Positions 43,365 through 52,621 of a DNA stretch of 64,000 bases are shown piece by piece. Made by a program: the position numbers and the translations under genes. Source of the stretch: Metabacillus sediminilitoris (GTDB taxonomy: Bacteria > Bacillota > Bacilli > Bacillales > Bacillaceae); assembly GCF_009720625.1 (NCBI RefSeq), contig NZ_CP046266.1, positions 4,879,501-4,943,500 of the forward strand. The letters are read 5' to 3'. The first letter of the stretch is position 1, and each line of letters begins with the position of its first letter. A model generated the notes under the pieces. That model did not search any database, was not told the origin of the DNA, and saw only the letters and a list, made by a program, of their open reading frames with translations.

Positions 43365-44984
43365 ATGGAACATTTATCAGCGAAAAGAAAAGTATCGATC
43401 ATGATTGCGATTATGGCTGCCATGTTTTTTGCGGCAATCAATCAAACGATCACTAGTACGGCAATGCCTCGTATTATTGCCATTCTAGATGGTATGGATT
43501 ATTATACATGGACGATAAATATATATTTATTAACATCAACAATAGCCACAGTGCTTGTTGGAAAGCTTTCTGATATGTACGGACGAAAACCCTTTTTATT
43601 AATCGGGATTTTGTTATTTATGTTAGGTGCTTTCTTAACAGGGACTTCATCTGACGTTTATCAGTTTATTTTATATCGAGGGATCCAAGGGATTGGTGCA
43701 GGGATTATCCAATCATCTGCATTTACAGCTGTAGGAGACTTATTTCCACCACGTGAACGTGGCAAATGGATGGGATTATTAACAGCTGTATTTGGATTCT
43801 CTAGTGTACTTGGGCCATTATTAGGCGGCTATTTAGTCGATCATTTAGATTGGCATTGGTTATTCTGGATTTTCCTTCCGGTTGGTATTGTAGCATTTGT
43901 TATGATTATGATGCTCTTTCCAAAAGTTCAGCAAAAGAATGTTCAAAGTATCGATTACTTAGGTTCCCTATTTATGACAACAACCATTGTCCCTTTATTG
44001 CTTGCTTTCTCTTGGGCTGGTACCGAATACGAATGGGCATCCTTTCAAATTATCGGACTTTTAATTGCTTCACTTCTTTCAGCATGTATCTTTGTTTTTG
44101 TAGAATCAAAAGCAAAAAATCCAATCTTGCCACTTCACTTGTTTAAAAACAATGTCGTGACAATCTCAAACTTAATTGGTTTTATTATGAACTTCGGTAT
44201 GATGGGTGCAATGATTTATCTCTCATTCTTTGTTCAAGGGGTATTAGGAATTTCACCTACTTATGCTGGATATGTAACAATGCCAATGTCGATTGTGATG
44301 GTTTTTGCAAGTGCAATGACTGGTCAAATGATGGCGAAAACTGGCAAATATAAACGCTTTGCAATGATTGGCGTTCCAATCATGATTGCAGGTATGGCGA
44401 TCATGATCTTTATGGATAATGTCGCAATGGCTGTAACAAGCATGATTGTATTTGGGATAGGACTCGGATTAGGTATGCCAGTGTTCTCACTTGCCACTCA
44501 AAATGCTGTATCACATGAAGAATTAGGGGTTGCTACTGCATCTTCTCAATTATTCCGTAATCTTGGTGGGACAATTGGTGTTGCTGTAATGGGGACAGTT
44601 ATGTCTAATAATTTGGCTACTAATCTTAAAGAGTCCATGCAATCATCTTCGGCAGCAACTCTTACTTCCTTAGATCCAAAAGTCACAGAACAAATGGTTG
44701 CATTTGCAAATCCTCAAGCATTAATGAACAAACCATTGCTTGAAAAAACACAAGAAAGCTTACCAGCAGACGTCCAACAGATTTTCATTCAAATGATTGA
44801 TAGTATTAGAGATGCTTTAGGTCAAACATTATCAACTGTTTTCTTAACAGGTACTCTTGTTCTTGTTGCAGCCTTTATTCTTGTTTTCTTTTTAAAGGAA
44901 ATCCCTTTGAGAACAAGTAATGAAGTGACGGAAAGTACAGTGCGTAATGATGATGAGAAGAAATCCCTGCAGTTTGGTAATTAG
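43365..44984 (+). CDS. MFS drug transporter, DHA2 (14-helix) family
   Basis: The product has about 539 residues and 14 helices, with NQTITSTAMPRIIAILDGMD after helix 1, motif A GKLSDMYGRKPFLL and motif C GFSSVLGPLLGGYL. It is an EmrB/QacA-type proton-driven multidrug exporter. The start is ATG 43365 (MEHLSAKRK), because the ATG at 43347 lacks a ribosome binding site. The gene is 31 bp after the MarR gene and probably cotranscribed with it. Confidence 0.92.
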   Translation: MEHLSAKRKVSIMIAIMAAMFFAAINQTITSTAMPRIIAILDGMDYYTWTINIYLLTSTIATVLVGKLSDMYGRKPFLLIGILLFMLGAFLTGTSSDVYQFILYRGIQGIGAGIIQSSAFTAVGDLFPPRERGKWMGLLTAVFGFSSVLGPLLGGYLVDHLDWHWLFWIFLPVGIVAFVMIMMLFPKVQQKNVQSIDYLGSLFMTTTIVPLLLAFSWAGTEYEWASFQIIGLLIASLLSACIFVFVESKAKNPILPLHLFKNNVVTISNLIGFIMNFGMMGAMIYLSFFVQGVLGISPTYAGYVTMPMSIVMVFASAMTGQMMAKTGKYKRFAMIGVPIMIAGMAIMIFMDNVAMAVTSMIVFGIGLGLGMPVFSLATQNAVSHEELGVATASSQLFRNLGGTIGVAVMGTVMSNNLATNLKESMQSSSAATLTSLDPKVTEQMVAFANPQALMNKPLLEKTQESLPADVQQIFIQMIDSIRDALGQTLSTVFLTGTLVLVAAFILVFFLKEIPLRTSNEVTESTVRNDDEKKSLQFGN

Positions 44985-45168
44985 GAGTTCTCGTTGTTAC
45001 GATAATCGGTAACCTTAAAAAGGATTTCAGACATGTCACTCGTAAAGTTTCAACCTGAAAAAGACGATTCTTTCTGATAAGTAAAGGGTTCCGTTTTGAG
45101 GTGCTTTTCCGAAAAATCGTGCCGAAATGACACTAGTTTTGACATTGATAATGGTTTATAAAAAAAGC

Positions 45169-45196
45169 AAAACTCGCCACAGTATTGGCGAGTTTT
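45169..45196 (+). terminator. Intrinsic terminator
   Basis: AAAACTCGCCA pairs with TGGCGAGTTTT, followed by CTTTATT. It closes the marR-MFS unit and lies before the IS110 element. Confidence 0.85.
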
Positions 45197-45244
45197 CTTT
45201 ATTAAAAATACCGGATCCTTATTGAACTAAAGCTACCCTTTAGC

Positions 45245-45480
45245 CGCCCATGCAGCGCAAAAATCAGCGCTGCACCACAGAGAATGAAAATGGTCTAGAA
45301 CCGTCAATACTGATTTTACGGCTGGGAGAGGAAGGTCGATAAACTATGGTGCGTTAGAGCCCACCCTTTAGTCTGACTCCTTCGACCACGGTGCACCACT
45401 GACTGTTGCTCCCTTGCGGAAGCACTCATAGTAGATTAATCCCTGTTCTGGTTGTTGCACCAGCCTCCACTAATAATATG
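45245..45480 (+). ncRNA. Candidate IS110 bridge RNA region
   Basis: The noncoding stretch upstream of the transposase contains a perfect 8-bp hairpin TGCAGCGC/GCGCTGCA at 45251-45274 and further GC-rich segments with no reading frame. IS110-group elements are known to express a bridge RNA from this location that pairs with target and donor DNA. The exact ends and the guide loops are not determined here. Confidence 0.35.
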
Positions 45481-45500
45481 TCGTAGAGAGGAAAATTAAA

Positions 45501-46724
45501 ATGGATGTAATCATTGAACGAGCATGTGGGATGGACGTTCATAAAGACTCTATCACCGCATGTATTCTTACACCAGAAGGAAAGGAGATTCAAACTTTTT
45601 CAACGAAAACCGTGTTTTTGTTAAAACTACTAGACTGGATTAAGGAACACAATTGTTCTCATGTTGCCATGGAAAGCACCAGCGTATACTGGAAGCCAAT
45701 TGTGAATTTACTAGAAAGTGAGGGAATTGAATTTTTAGTAGTCAATGCACAACACATTAAAGCTGTTCCTGGACGGAAAACTGATGTAAATGATGCTGAG
45801 TGGATTGCGAAGCTTCTTCGTCATGGATTAATAAAAGCTAGCTATATTCCCAATCGAGATCAAAGAGAATTACGAGAATTAGTTCGATACCGTAGAAGTA
45901 TCATTCAAGAACGGGCGAGACAACAAAATCGAATCCAAAAAGTGTTAGAAGGTGCTAACATTAAACTGGGTTCAGTTGTGTCACAAATTAAGGGTGTTTC
46001 CGCTATGGAGATGCTTCGTGCGATTGCTGATGGAGAAGATGATCCCGTAAAGCTCGCAAGCTTCGCTCGCAGAACATTGAAAAAGAAAAAAGAGGAACTA
46101 GAGTTAGCATTACGAGGCTACATTAGCCCTCATCAGCGAATGATGCTTAAAACAATTATCACTCACATTGATTTTCTTACAGATCAAATCGAGAAGGTTG
46201 ATAATGAAATTGCAGAAAGAATGAGTTCTTATCAAGATGACGTTGAACGTTTAGATTCAATTCCAGGTGTCGCTACCCGTATGGCAGAACAGATTCTAGC
46301 TGAGATTGGAACTGATGTTAAAAATCAATTTCCAAGCGCTGCTCATATGTGTTCTTGGGCAGGGTTAGTTCCAGGACAAAACGAAAGTGCTGGTAAAAGA
46401 AAATCTTCCAAAACTAAGAAAGGGAATAAATATTTAAAATCAGCCTTACAAGAAGCAGCTCACTCAGTAAGAGGATCTAAAAACTACCTTGGGGCATTGT
46501 ATCGACGTACAGCTGCCCGCAAGGGTACAAAACGCGCTGCTATTGTTGTCTCTCATGCCATATTGCGAATATGTTACTATCTTTTAACACGAAAAGAAAT
46601 GTATGTAGACTTAGGTGAAGACTACTTTGATAAACAAAGAGCACAATCAATTGTACGTCATTCGCTTCGTCGTCTTGAAAGCTTAGGCTACACCGTTTCG
46701 CTGACAGAAACAGAAGCATCCTGA
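45501..46724 (+). CDS. IS110-family transposase
   Basis: The 407-residue recombinase has an N-terminal RuvC-like DEDD domain: Asp11 in CGMDVHKDSI, Glu near residue 58 in VAMESTSVYW, and two Asp near residues 96-99 in GRKTDVNDAEWIA. A coiled middle follows, then the C-terminal Tnp20 domain with SIPGVATRMAEQILAEIG and SWAGLVPGQNESAGKRKSSK, which carries the catalytic Ser. The reading frame is intact, so the element may still be active. AGAGAGGAAAATTAAA precedes the ATG. Confidence 0.95.
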   Translation: MDVIIERACGMDVHKDSITACILTPEGKEIQTFSTKTVFLLKLLDWIKEHNCSHVAMESTSVYWKPIVNLLESEGIEFLVVNAQHIKAVPGRKTDVNDAEWIAKLLRHGLIKASYIPNRDQRELRELVRYRRSIIQERARQQNRIQKVLEGANIKLGSVVSQIKGVSAMEMLRAIADGEDDPVKLASFARRTLKKKKEELELALRGYISPHQRMMLKTIITHIDFLTDQIEKVDNEIAERMSSYQDDVERLDSIPGVATRMAEQILAEIGTDVKNQFPSAAHMCSWAGLVPGQNESAGKRKSSKTKKGNKYLKSALQEAAHSVRGSKNYLGALYRRTAARKGTKRAAIVVSHAILRICYYLLTRKEMYVDLGEDYFDKQRAQSIVRHSLRRLESLGYTVSLTETEAS

Positions 46725-46835
46725 TCCAGTCTAAAGATTAGCTTTTTAATAGCCTATGAATCAGGCGCTCTCCTTTTTTAAAAATGAATGAGCTGCGTCT
46801 TCTTTAGTATTGCCTTCTTTTCTTCCTTACATAAT

Positions 46836-46967
46836 TTAATTTTCATAGTAGCTTAATAATTTAGGTATCTGCCAATTTTTCTTTCCACCATTTGTATAAG
46901 CTTCTTTAGGACTACTTGTAACATATATTACGGGTGTATAGATATAACTAGTAGGCTTTTCATTTCT
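46836..46967 (-). pseudogene. Possible gene fragment, unidentified
   Basis: A 43-codon open stretch without a start reads like protein (NEKPTSYIYTPVIYVTSSPK, later NWQIPKLLSYYEN) and ends at a TAA. It may be the 3' remnant of a gene cut by the IS110 insertion or decay. No family recognised. The remainder of 46725-47080 shows no other gene. Confidence 0.25.
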
Positions 46968-47080
46968 TCATTTATGTTGTCCAGCTAATCTCTTAAAAAC
47001 AAAAACTGTGATTTGGGTTGGGAGTTAGTAAGAACTTGTAACCAGTATATTTGGAAAAATATATAAAAGGAGAACAAAAA

Positions 47081-47194
47081 ATGGTAACTTTTAACTTTAG
47101 AGGTTTTCCCTTTAATATCAATGCATTTCAACCACCTACTTTTGGAGGTTTTGCTGATGCCTTTGTCAAACAATTGTTCAGAAACCATAAGTGA
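47081..47194 (+). CDS. Small Phe-rich protein overlapping the HYR gene
   Basis: A 37-codon frame begins MVTFNFRGFPFNINAFQPPT with AAAAGGAG eight bases before the ATG at 47081. It ends inside the next gene, overlapping it by 38 bp in another frame. The ribosome binding site for the HYR gene (GGAGG) lies within this frame, so translation of the two is probably coupled. The product is rich in Phe, Asn and Pro. No family recognised. Confidence 0.55.
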   Translation: MVTFNFRGFPFNINAFQPPTFGGFADAFVKQLFRNHK

Positions 47195-47978
47195 CACACA
47201 ATCTGCTCTATGTGGAGCAATAACTAATACTCTAACCGCCCCTCAGATAATTTGTTCTAATGAAACATTTGTTATTAACCTTATCACCTTGATTAATGTT
47301 GCTTGTGGACCAGGTTTTGCTGGTGGTTTTACAATAGATCAAATATTTGCACAAATTTTAACTGGAAATGCGACTTTTACAGGGAATGTAGTTCCTGGTG
47401 AAATCCCACCTTCTGACGTTTTTCTAGCAGATCCACCCAATATTATACAGATTTCTTATGATGATGCGATTTTTGAAGTAGGACCGGGCGAATCAATAGT
47501 TAGAACGTTTGATCCTTTTGTCGGGATTGAAGTAGTTGCATCAGCAACCATTATCGAAGAACCGATCATTATTGAATTAAGTGTGACTGGACAATCATTT
47601 CTTGATACCGGTTGCACTTGTGGCCCTAACTTTGATGGCTATATTATTAATCACTCGTTGGAGCTTTTATTAGTTCCCTCCACTCATCCATGTTGTACAC
47701 CGACCATCACTTGTCCTGACGATATCACTGTTTTCAATGATTCAGGTACAAGTGGAGCATTTGTCAACTTTCAAGAACCTATAGTAAGCGATAACTCTCC
47801 TGGTGTTACGGCTGTGTGTACACCAGAATCTGGATCCTTCTTTCCCCCTGGTACAACAACAGTCACTTGTACCGCAACAGATGCATCTGGAAACATCAGT
47901 ACTTGTTCGTTCAACGTAAGGGTGATTGTAGACCCTTGCCGATTTTTTAGTGGTAGATGTAGACGAAGAAGAGGATAA
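47157..47978 (+). CDS. HYR-domain protein
   Basis: The product has about 273 residues with no signal peptide. The N-terminal 190 residues are beta-rich, hydrophobic and contain several Cys (ETISDTQSALCGAITNTL, TGCTCGPNFDGY). The C-terminal 80 residues match a HYR (hyalin) repeat: CCTPTITCPDDITVFND, then PPGTTTVTCTATDASGNIST. It ends in a basic tail, SGRCRRRRG. The start is ATG 47157 with GGAGG eight bases upstream. Proteins of this kind in Bacillus may be surface or spore-layer components; that is inference. Confidence 0.75.
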   Translation: MPLSNNCSETISDTQSALCGAITNTLTAPQIICSNETFVINLITLINVACGPGFAGGFTIDQIFAQILTGNATFTGNVVPGEIPPSDVFLADPPNIIQISYDDAIFEVGPGESIVRTFDPFVGIEVVASATIIEEPIIIELSVTGQSFLDTGCTCGPNFDGYIINHSLELLLVPSTHPCCTPTITCPDDITVFNDSGTSGAFVNFQEPIVSDNSPGVTAVCTPESGSFFPPGTTTVTCTATDASGNISTCSFNVRVIVDPCRFFSGRCRRRRG

Positions 47979-48073
47979 TGATTAAACAATTTTTCCTTTA
48001 CATTGCTAAACATAAATACAATCTAAAAATCTGTATACACGGTTGACAAATATAAACCATATCGAATTTACAA

Positions 48074-48110
48074 AAACGCCAACCCTTTCACTACTAAGTG
48101 CTTGGCGTTT
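48074..48110 (+). terminator. Intrinsic terminator after HYR gene
   Basis: AACGCCAA pairs with TTGGCGTT around a 19-base loop, followed by a short T-stretch. Confidence 0.65.
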
Positions 48111-48411
48111 CTCACTTCTTATTTTTTGTATTGATGAATCTATTTATTTGCTTCTGAAGAAACCAAAGGGAGACTTAAAAACATTCGATATTAATGCCCA
48201 TGTTAAATAAAAATCAAATACCGCTCTTAGGCTAAACTGCTCCGTTAGTTAAAGAAGGGGGGCAGAATACCGGTAAAGTAAACGACACTGAAATTGACAG
48301 TAGTTTTGACCTTATTTTTTAATTGTACAATACTTATTGTCCGTCATAAAAATAGATGTCAATTGCTATGTCAATAATCATTAAAAACTCCCAAATTCCT
48401 TGTTAAATAAA

Positions 48412-48445
48412 GGAAATGACGTATGCCAATTCATACGTCATTTCC
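48412..48445. repeat. 14-bp perfect inverted repeat
   Basis: GGAAATGACGTATG pairs with CATACGTCATTTCC around six bases. It may be a terminator or a protein-binding site. No gene is visible between 47979 and 48701; the stretch is AT-rich apart from this and the terminator at 48074. Confidence 0.6.
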
Positions 48446-48701
48446 TATGTCTTTTATTAAGAAAGCACCTGAAAACGAAACCCTTTAATTCTGATATGGG
48501 AATCGTCTTTTTTCTTTGTTTGTTAAATAAGAAAACACTTTTATAAACTTCACGTTAAAAAAGACACTGGTTTAGTTCATTATTTCTTTATCTTTTGCAA
48601 TAACAACGCGAATCAATTTAATGTAAAAATTACCAATTAATTGAAGGGGAAATAGTATAAACGCGGAATTATTTACTATACATCCAATAGGAGGTAATTT
48701 T

Positions 48702-49079
48702 ATGAAAAATATATTCTGGGGCTTTTTATTATGGCTTTCAGCCACATTACTTTTCCGTTTTTTTGGACAATTATTTCTAATTCCTGGCAATGAACCTTTA
48801 TTGCTAACTGTTTTTATTCTGACAATCCCTTTAATTACAGCCGCAACATATCCTTACTATTACTTTAGGAAGATACCGCAATCAAAACGTATACGATCCT
48901 CAATCCAAATTGCTCTTCCAGGAATGATTTTAGATATATTTAGTATTCTTTATTTTGAAAAAGTGTTTCCAAATTTACATAGTGATTCACTACCATTATT
49001 CGCTTCTTGGTTAATGTGGGGATATAGCTTGATATTAATTTCAGGATTTCCTTTAAAAAATAAGACAACAAATAACTAG
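48702..49079 (+). CDS. DUF5367-type four-helix membrane protein
   Basis: The 125-residue protein has four predicted helices (FWGFLLWLSATLLFRFFGQL, LLLTVFILTIPLITAATYPY, ALPGMILDIFSILYFEKVF and FASWLMWGYSLILISGFPL). It fits the DUF5367 group of small Bacillus membrane proteins of unknown function. TAGGAGG lies eight bases before the ATG. It stands alone. Confidence 0.75.
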   Translation: MKNIFWGFLLWLSATLLFRFFGQLFLIPGNEPLLLTVFILTIPLITAATYPYYYFRKIPQSKRIRSSIQIALPGMILDIFSILYFEKVFPNLHSDSLPLFASWLMWGYSLILISGFPLKNKTTNN

Positions 49080-49203
49080 TTTCACTATGAATTCTCCTTC
49101 TATGTCAAACACGCAAAAAAGCTCTCCACAGTGAAGGAAAGCGCCAAATTATTGGAACAAGCTAAAAGAATACAGGAGGCGCAAAATCCTAACAAAATAA
49201 TCC

Positions 49204-49479
49204 CTATTGAGTTGTTCCAAACCTTTTAGCAGATCTAGCACGAGCACGCTCAGCTTCAACCTCTCGATTGCGAGGCTCGGCATTGGTTTCCAGGGTGTTA
49301 AACAGGTTTCTAGAGATCATGGCAATCTCATTGACTGCATGATTGAATGCCTCTTCATTCAGCTTTGACGGCTTGTTATAGCCCGTTATTTTTCTGACAT
49401 ACTGTAGAGAGGCTGCATGTATCTCTTCATCGGTAGCTGGCGGATCAAAATTAAATAATGTTCGAATGTTTCGGCACAT
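49204..49479 (-). CDS. DUF2277 family protein
   Basis: The 91-residue protein reads MCRNIRTLFNFDPPATDEEI, then AASLQYVRKITGYNKPSKLN, the standard DUF2277 sequence. It is a small soluble helical protein of unknown function found across many bacteria, with Cys2 conserved. The basic tail is ARARSAKRFGTTQ. AAGGAGAA lies before the ATG. The family assignment is firm, the role unknown. Confidence 0.9.
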   Translation of the reverse strand: MCRNIRTLFNFDPPATDEEIHAASLQYVRKITGYNKPSKLNEEAFNHAVNEIAMISRNLFNTLETNAEPRNREVEAERARARSAKRFGTTQ

Positions 49480-49588
49480 AAGATTCTCCTTTTATTGGCT
49501 GTTTTCGAATAAAATAATGTCGTATAGAGAGGTGTTCGCCACTTTCAGGAACAAATGCCTCGCTTCTAGTTTCATAGTAACATAAGAA

Positions 49589-49620
49589 AAGACGCTTTTC
49601 CTATTCCAGAAAAGCGTCTA
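49589..49620 (-). terminator. Intrinsic terminator after azoR
   Basis: AGACGCTTTTC pairs with GAAAAGCGTCT around an eight-base loop. Confidence 0.8.
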
Positions 49621-49655
49621 AATGTATTGTAAACTAAGTCATTGCTAACAATCCA

Positions 49656-50291
49656 TTAAAAAGTATGAGCTAAGTCCTTTGCACGTGCAATTCCATTTTC
49701 TTTGATTTCTTGTGCTTTATCAGGCATAGCATTATGTCCTTCAATAAATAAACCATCAAAAGAAGGCACTCCAAAGAAATTCATAATGATACTTAAGTAG
49801 CGATGCCCCATTTCTACTTCAGCAGCAGGCCCTTCTGAATAAACACCTCCACGCGCTTGGATATGAAGTGCTTTTTTATCTGTTAATAGACCAACTGGTC
49901 CTTGTTCTGTGTACTTAAATGTTTTACCTGCAACTGCAACAGAATCTATATATGCCTTCATTACTGGAGGGAATGAGAAGTTCCATAAAGGTGTGACAAA
50001 AACATATTTATCTCCTGACATAAACTGTTCGCTTAGTTCATTAAGACGTCCCACTTTTGCTTTTTCTTCCGCTGAAAGTTCTTCAAATCCACTACCAGAC
50101 CGAAGCTTTCCCCACCCGCTGAAAACATCCGTATCAAGTTCAGGAATATTCTCTTTGTATAAATCAATATGAACGACTTCATCATTCGGATTTACTTCTT
50201 TGTAGGTCTCAATAAACGCAGTACCTGCTGCCATACTAAAAGATTGTGTTTCATCATGTGGATGAGCTGTAATGTATAGTAATTTTGCCAT
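49656..50291 (-). CDS. azoR: FMN-dependent NADH-azoreductase
   Basis: The 211-residue flavodoxin-fold enzyme has an N-terminal FMN-binding segment [39 protein letters not shown] near residue 100 and the [11 protein letters not shown] loop near residue 145, all typical of AzoR/AcpD. It reduces azo dyes and quinones with NADH and may protect against thiol-reactive quinones. AAGGAG precedes the ATG, and a terminator follows. A small gene lies upstream on the same strand. Confidence 0.93.
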   Translation of the reverse strand: MAKLLYITAHPHDETQSFSMAAGTAFIETYKEVNPNDEVVHIDLYKENIPELDTDVFSGWGKLRSGSGFEELSAEEKAKVGRLNELSEQFMSGDKYVFVTPLWNFSFPPVMKAYIDSVAVAGKTFKYTEQGPVGLLTDKKALHIQARGGVYSEGPAAEVEMGHRYLSIIMNFFGVPSFDGLFIEGHNAMPDKAQEIKENGIARAKDLAHTF

Positions 50292-50356
50292 TTGTTTTCT
50301 CCTTCTGTTTTAAAATTTCCATCTGTATCATTTACATTTTTATGTAAGTCCTGTAC

Positions 50357-50515
50357 CTATGGATTTGTCAGTTCATTCACTTCGAAAAAGTAAGGATTAC
50401 CGCTTATATTCTGTCGCATTTCATCCGTCATTTGTTGCGATTCATTAGTTGTCTCATTATTTACAGTAAAGTCAAATAAAGCACTTCCATCATAATGATT
50501 TGGTTTTTTCTCCAT
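50357..50515 (-). CDS. Small hypothetical protein, 52 residues
   Basis: A short frame beginning MEKKPNHYDGSALFDFTVNN, with TTGGAGGTGAAAAG directly before the ATG at 50513-50515. It is hydrophilic, rich in Asn, Glu and Thr, with no membrane helix. It lies upstream of azoR on the same strand, about 65 bp from its start. No family recognised; the strong ribosome binding site is the main evidence. Confidence 0.6.
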   Translation of the reverse strand: MEKKPNHYDGSALFDFTVNNETTNESQQMTDEMRQNISGNPYFFEVNELTNP

Positions 50516-50669
50516 CTTTTCACCTCCAATCATTTTAGTATTTATCTCCTCCTATATTTCATACTGGTTAATTTAAGATGTAATTTTATTAGAAATCCCA
50601 CAAGATTCTATGTCCAATCAGGGAACGTCAGGAAAAAATGAAATTCATTGTCAAGATGAAACAAATATA

Positions 50670-50711
50670 AAAAGCCTAATGACTCAGAGATAAACTGAGA
50701 AATTAGGCTTT
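50670..50711. terminator. Bidirectional terminator
   Basis: AAAGCCTAAT and CTCAG pair with CTGAG and ATTAGGCTTT, with T-runs on both sides. Confidence 0.8.
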
Positions 50712-50873
50712 CAATAAAAGAGACTGATTGTTGACTTGTATAAAGGTACACCCATGTATGAATATATGTTTTATGGTTAAATTACTCCATATTGTAAATT
50801 TCTAAAAAGAACAAATAACTTTATCTTTTTTTAAATGATTACCTTATCTCCACTATTTTCACCATCACTTTCA

Positions 50874-51398
50874 TTAATCCCTTAACGAGAAAAGGTAATA
50901 AATACAGGCTATCGTATATATATCAGTAACCGGTGATAAAATTTTAATCGTTATTGTCTTAGGCGGAATAGGCTTATCATATGTAATTTCGCAAATTGTT
51001 TTTCCACTACTGTCTTTAATCCTCGTCACCTTGTTGTAAATATCCTTTTCTACCTTGTAATGATGATTATGAATCGTATAGGCAAGCCTTGCATTCGTTT
51101 TAATTTTAGTATGATCCACTAGTTGAAACTCACCATATTCCTTATCGTTCACATCCCATTTTGATTTTAGAAAATTTTTTATAAATGGACCTTCCTGTGC
51201 ATTCACTTTTAGATCTCCATTTTTATCAAAAACTCTAACATGGATAGATAATTCATCAAATATTTGATCAACGATGTATTCAAATTTGTTTCTAAAATAT
51301 CGTTGAATGCTACCGATTATTTGGTCTTCAGAATCTATAATGTCTATATTTTTTGTAGACTTTTTTAAGATGGGTTTTTTAAATGTATAGATTTCCAA
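50874..51398 (-). CDS. Tubby-C-terminal-like (LURP/scramblase-fold) protein
   Basis: The 174-residue soluble protein is beta-rich: IDIIDSEDQIIGSIQRYFRN, VRVFDKNGDLKVNAQEG, YGEFQLVDHTKIKTNARLAY, then a hydrophobic C-terminal helix (ITIKILSPVTDIYTIACIYY). The pattern of repeated strands and one terminal helix fits the tubby-like/LOR superfamily seen in Bacillus proteins such as YxjI. Start TTG 51396-51398 follows GGTGGTGA. Function unknown. The 225 bp beyond it are AT-rich with nothing visible. Confidence 0.6.
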   Translation of the reverse strand: MEIYTFKKPILKKSTKNIDIIDSEDQIIGSIQRYFRNKFEYIVDQIFDELSIHVRVFDKNGDLKVNAQEGPFIKNFLKSKWDVNDKEYGEFQLVDHTKIKTNARLAYTIHNHHYKVEKDIYNKVTRIKDSSGKTICEITYDKPIPPKTITIKILSPVTDIYTIACIYYLFSLRD

Positions 51399-51623
51399 GA
51401 CTTCACCACCAAGAATATAATTATTGTTTTAAATACTCTATAAATATACTTAAAAGAAATTATTCTCTACAATTGTACAAAGGTCCCAAAAATTACTAAA
51501 AAAACACAAACAGTATAGACACCTTAAATAACTAAAACTACTTTTTAGAGGTCTATCCCATTCTTTTATCATCTTTTCATTTCTTTATTCCTATTTTAAA
51601 TTATTCATGTATAATTACTATAA

Positions 51624-52028
51624 CACAGAACAAACGTTCCTTTTAAAGGTTGGAAATTTAGGGCAGGAATTATTGATGGTGAAGGCTCTATCACATTAAC
51701 TAGATTGCATGCAAACGAACACTGACGACCATGTATTACAATTTCTTCAACTGACAAAGAACTATTAATTTATATCTTTTCCTTAACCGGAGGAACAATT
51801 AATAATAAAAAGAATTATAATCCTGATCGACATAAAGATTCCTTTACATTAATAATAAAGAAAAAAGAGAATGTATTGCTTACTTTAAAACATGTATCAC
51901 GATATTTAAGAGTCGAGAAAAAAAGAAACCGTGCCATATGGATTTTAAAACACTATGAAAGGGTAACACTTAGAATCGGAAAATATAGTCCAACGCTTTT
52001 AAAAAAGAAGTTATTATTTGAGGAGTAA
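51624..52028 (+). pseudogene. LAGLIDADG homing endonuclease, interrupted by a nonsense codon
   Basis: The frame reads WKFRAGIIDGEGSITLTRLH, which contains the LAGLIDADG motif as RAGIIDGEG with its catalytic acidic residue. After codon 33 there is one in-frame TGA (51723-51725), then ITISSTDKELLIYIFSLTGG and VSRYLRVEKKRNRAIWIL, ending at a TAA. The 135-codon length and motif spacing fit single-motif endonucleases that spread group I introns. No good start codon is seen. A change from CGA to TGA would explain the stop. It lies 76 bp beyond the 3' end of ssrA on the opposite strand, outside the intron in that gene. Confidence 0.85.
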
Positions 52029-52087
52029 TTTTTTCGAATATAATGCTTCTTTCTACTTGATATGGGGTAAAAAAAACAAAATAAAAA

Positions 52088-52110
52088 CCACCAAATTATG
52101 TATTTGGTGG
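52088..52110 (-). terminator. ssrA terminator
   Basis: CCACCAAAT pairs with ATTTGGTGG; leftward it is followed by TTTTTATTTTG. One arm includes the encoded CCA end of tmRNA. Confidence 0.8.
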
Positions 52111-52121
52111 AGACGGTGGGA

Positions 52122-52401
52122 CGTGCTATTCCATACTTTCGATATGGCACTGACTATATCTTGAACCTGAAGACCAGGCCCCTCGGCGTATTATACGAAA
52201 CGTAGATTTATCTGAACATGTTCAGATGAAATTTCGTATCCTAGTACTACCCATGCAATGGCAGCCTATGAGTCGATACACGGCTGTTGGATTACTCCAC
52301 ATACCGCTCGGTATTGCCCTATCACTAATTAGGTGACTTAGGTTTCACCGATAAAGCCGAATTTTCACTTATGTGTTACCACATAAGGCGACTAATTACT
52401 A
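52122..52401 (-). other. Group I intron in the ssrA T-loop (280 nt)
   Basis: The intron starts TAGTAATTAGTCG after an exonic U and ends AGCACG with the terminal G expected of group I introns. The 3' part has GGTTCAAGATATAGTC, the conserved R/S core segment. A GUCG in the intron can pair with exon CGAU to form P1 with the U-G pair at the splice site. No frame is inside it. Removing it restores a normal T-loop. Confidence 0.88.
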
Positions 52402-52621
52402 ATCGAACCCACGTCCAGAAACATCGCCACTTAAGCGTCTACGAGCGTAGTCGATATATTCGCAGTTTCGCTAACTCCTATGCCTATCGACAGGCGTCAG
52501 AGCAGCTAGTCTGATTAATCTCTTCCATCATCCCCAGACGGAGGAATTAGGTGTAGTCCACTAAGAGTGAGTCCCTTACCCTACCACATGGACGATGGAG
52601 GGAGGAACAGCTACGCAGTTA

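Larger units (their letters stand above)
45230..46780 (+). mobile_element. IS110-family insertion sequence (ends approximate)
   Basis: The element comprises a transposase gene at 45501-46724, about 270 bp of 5' noncoding DNA rich in stem-loops, and a short 3' noncoding end. IS110 elements lack terminal inverted repeats, so the exact ends cannot be fixed from one copy. Confidence 0.65.

Noticed and set aside
52122..52401. Permuted two-piece tmRNA or an integrated island in the T-loop
   Set aside because: The inserted block is only 280 nt, has no integrase or attachment repeat, and fits a group I intron; the exons are in normal order.
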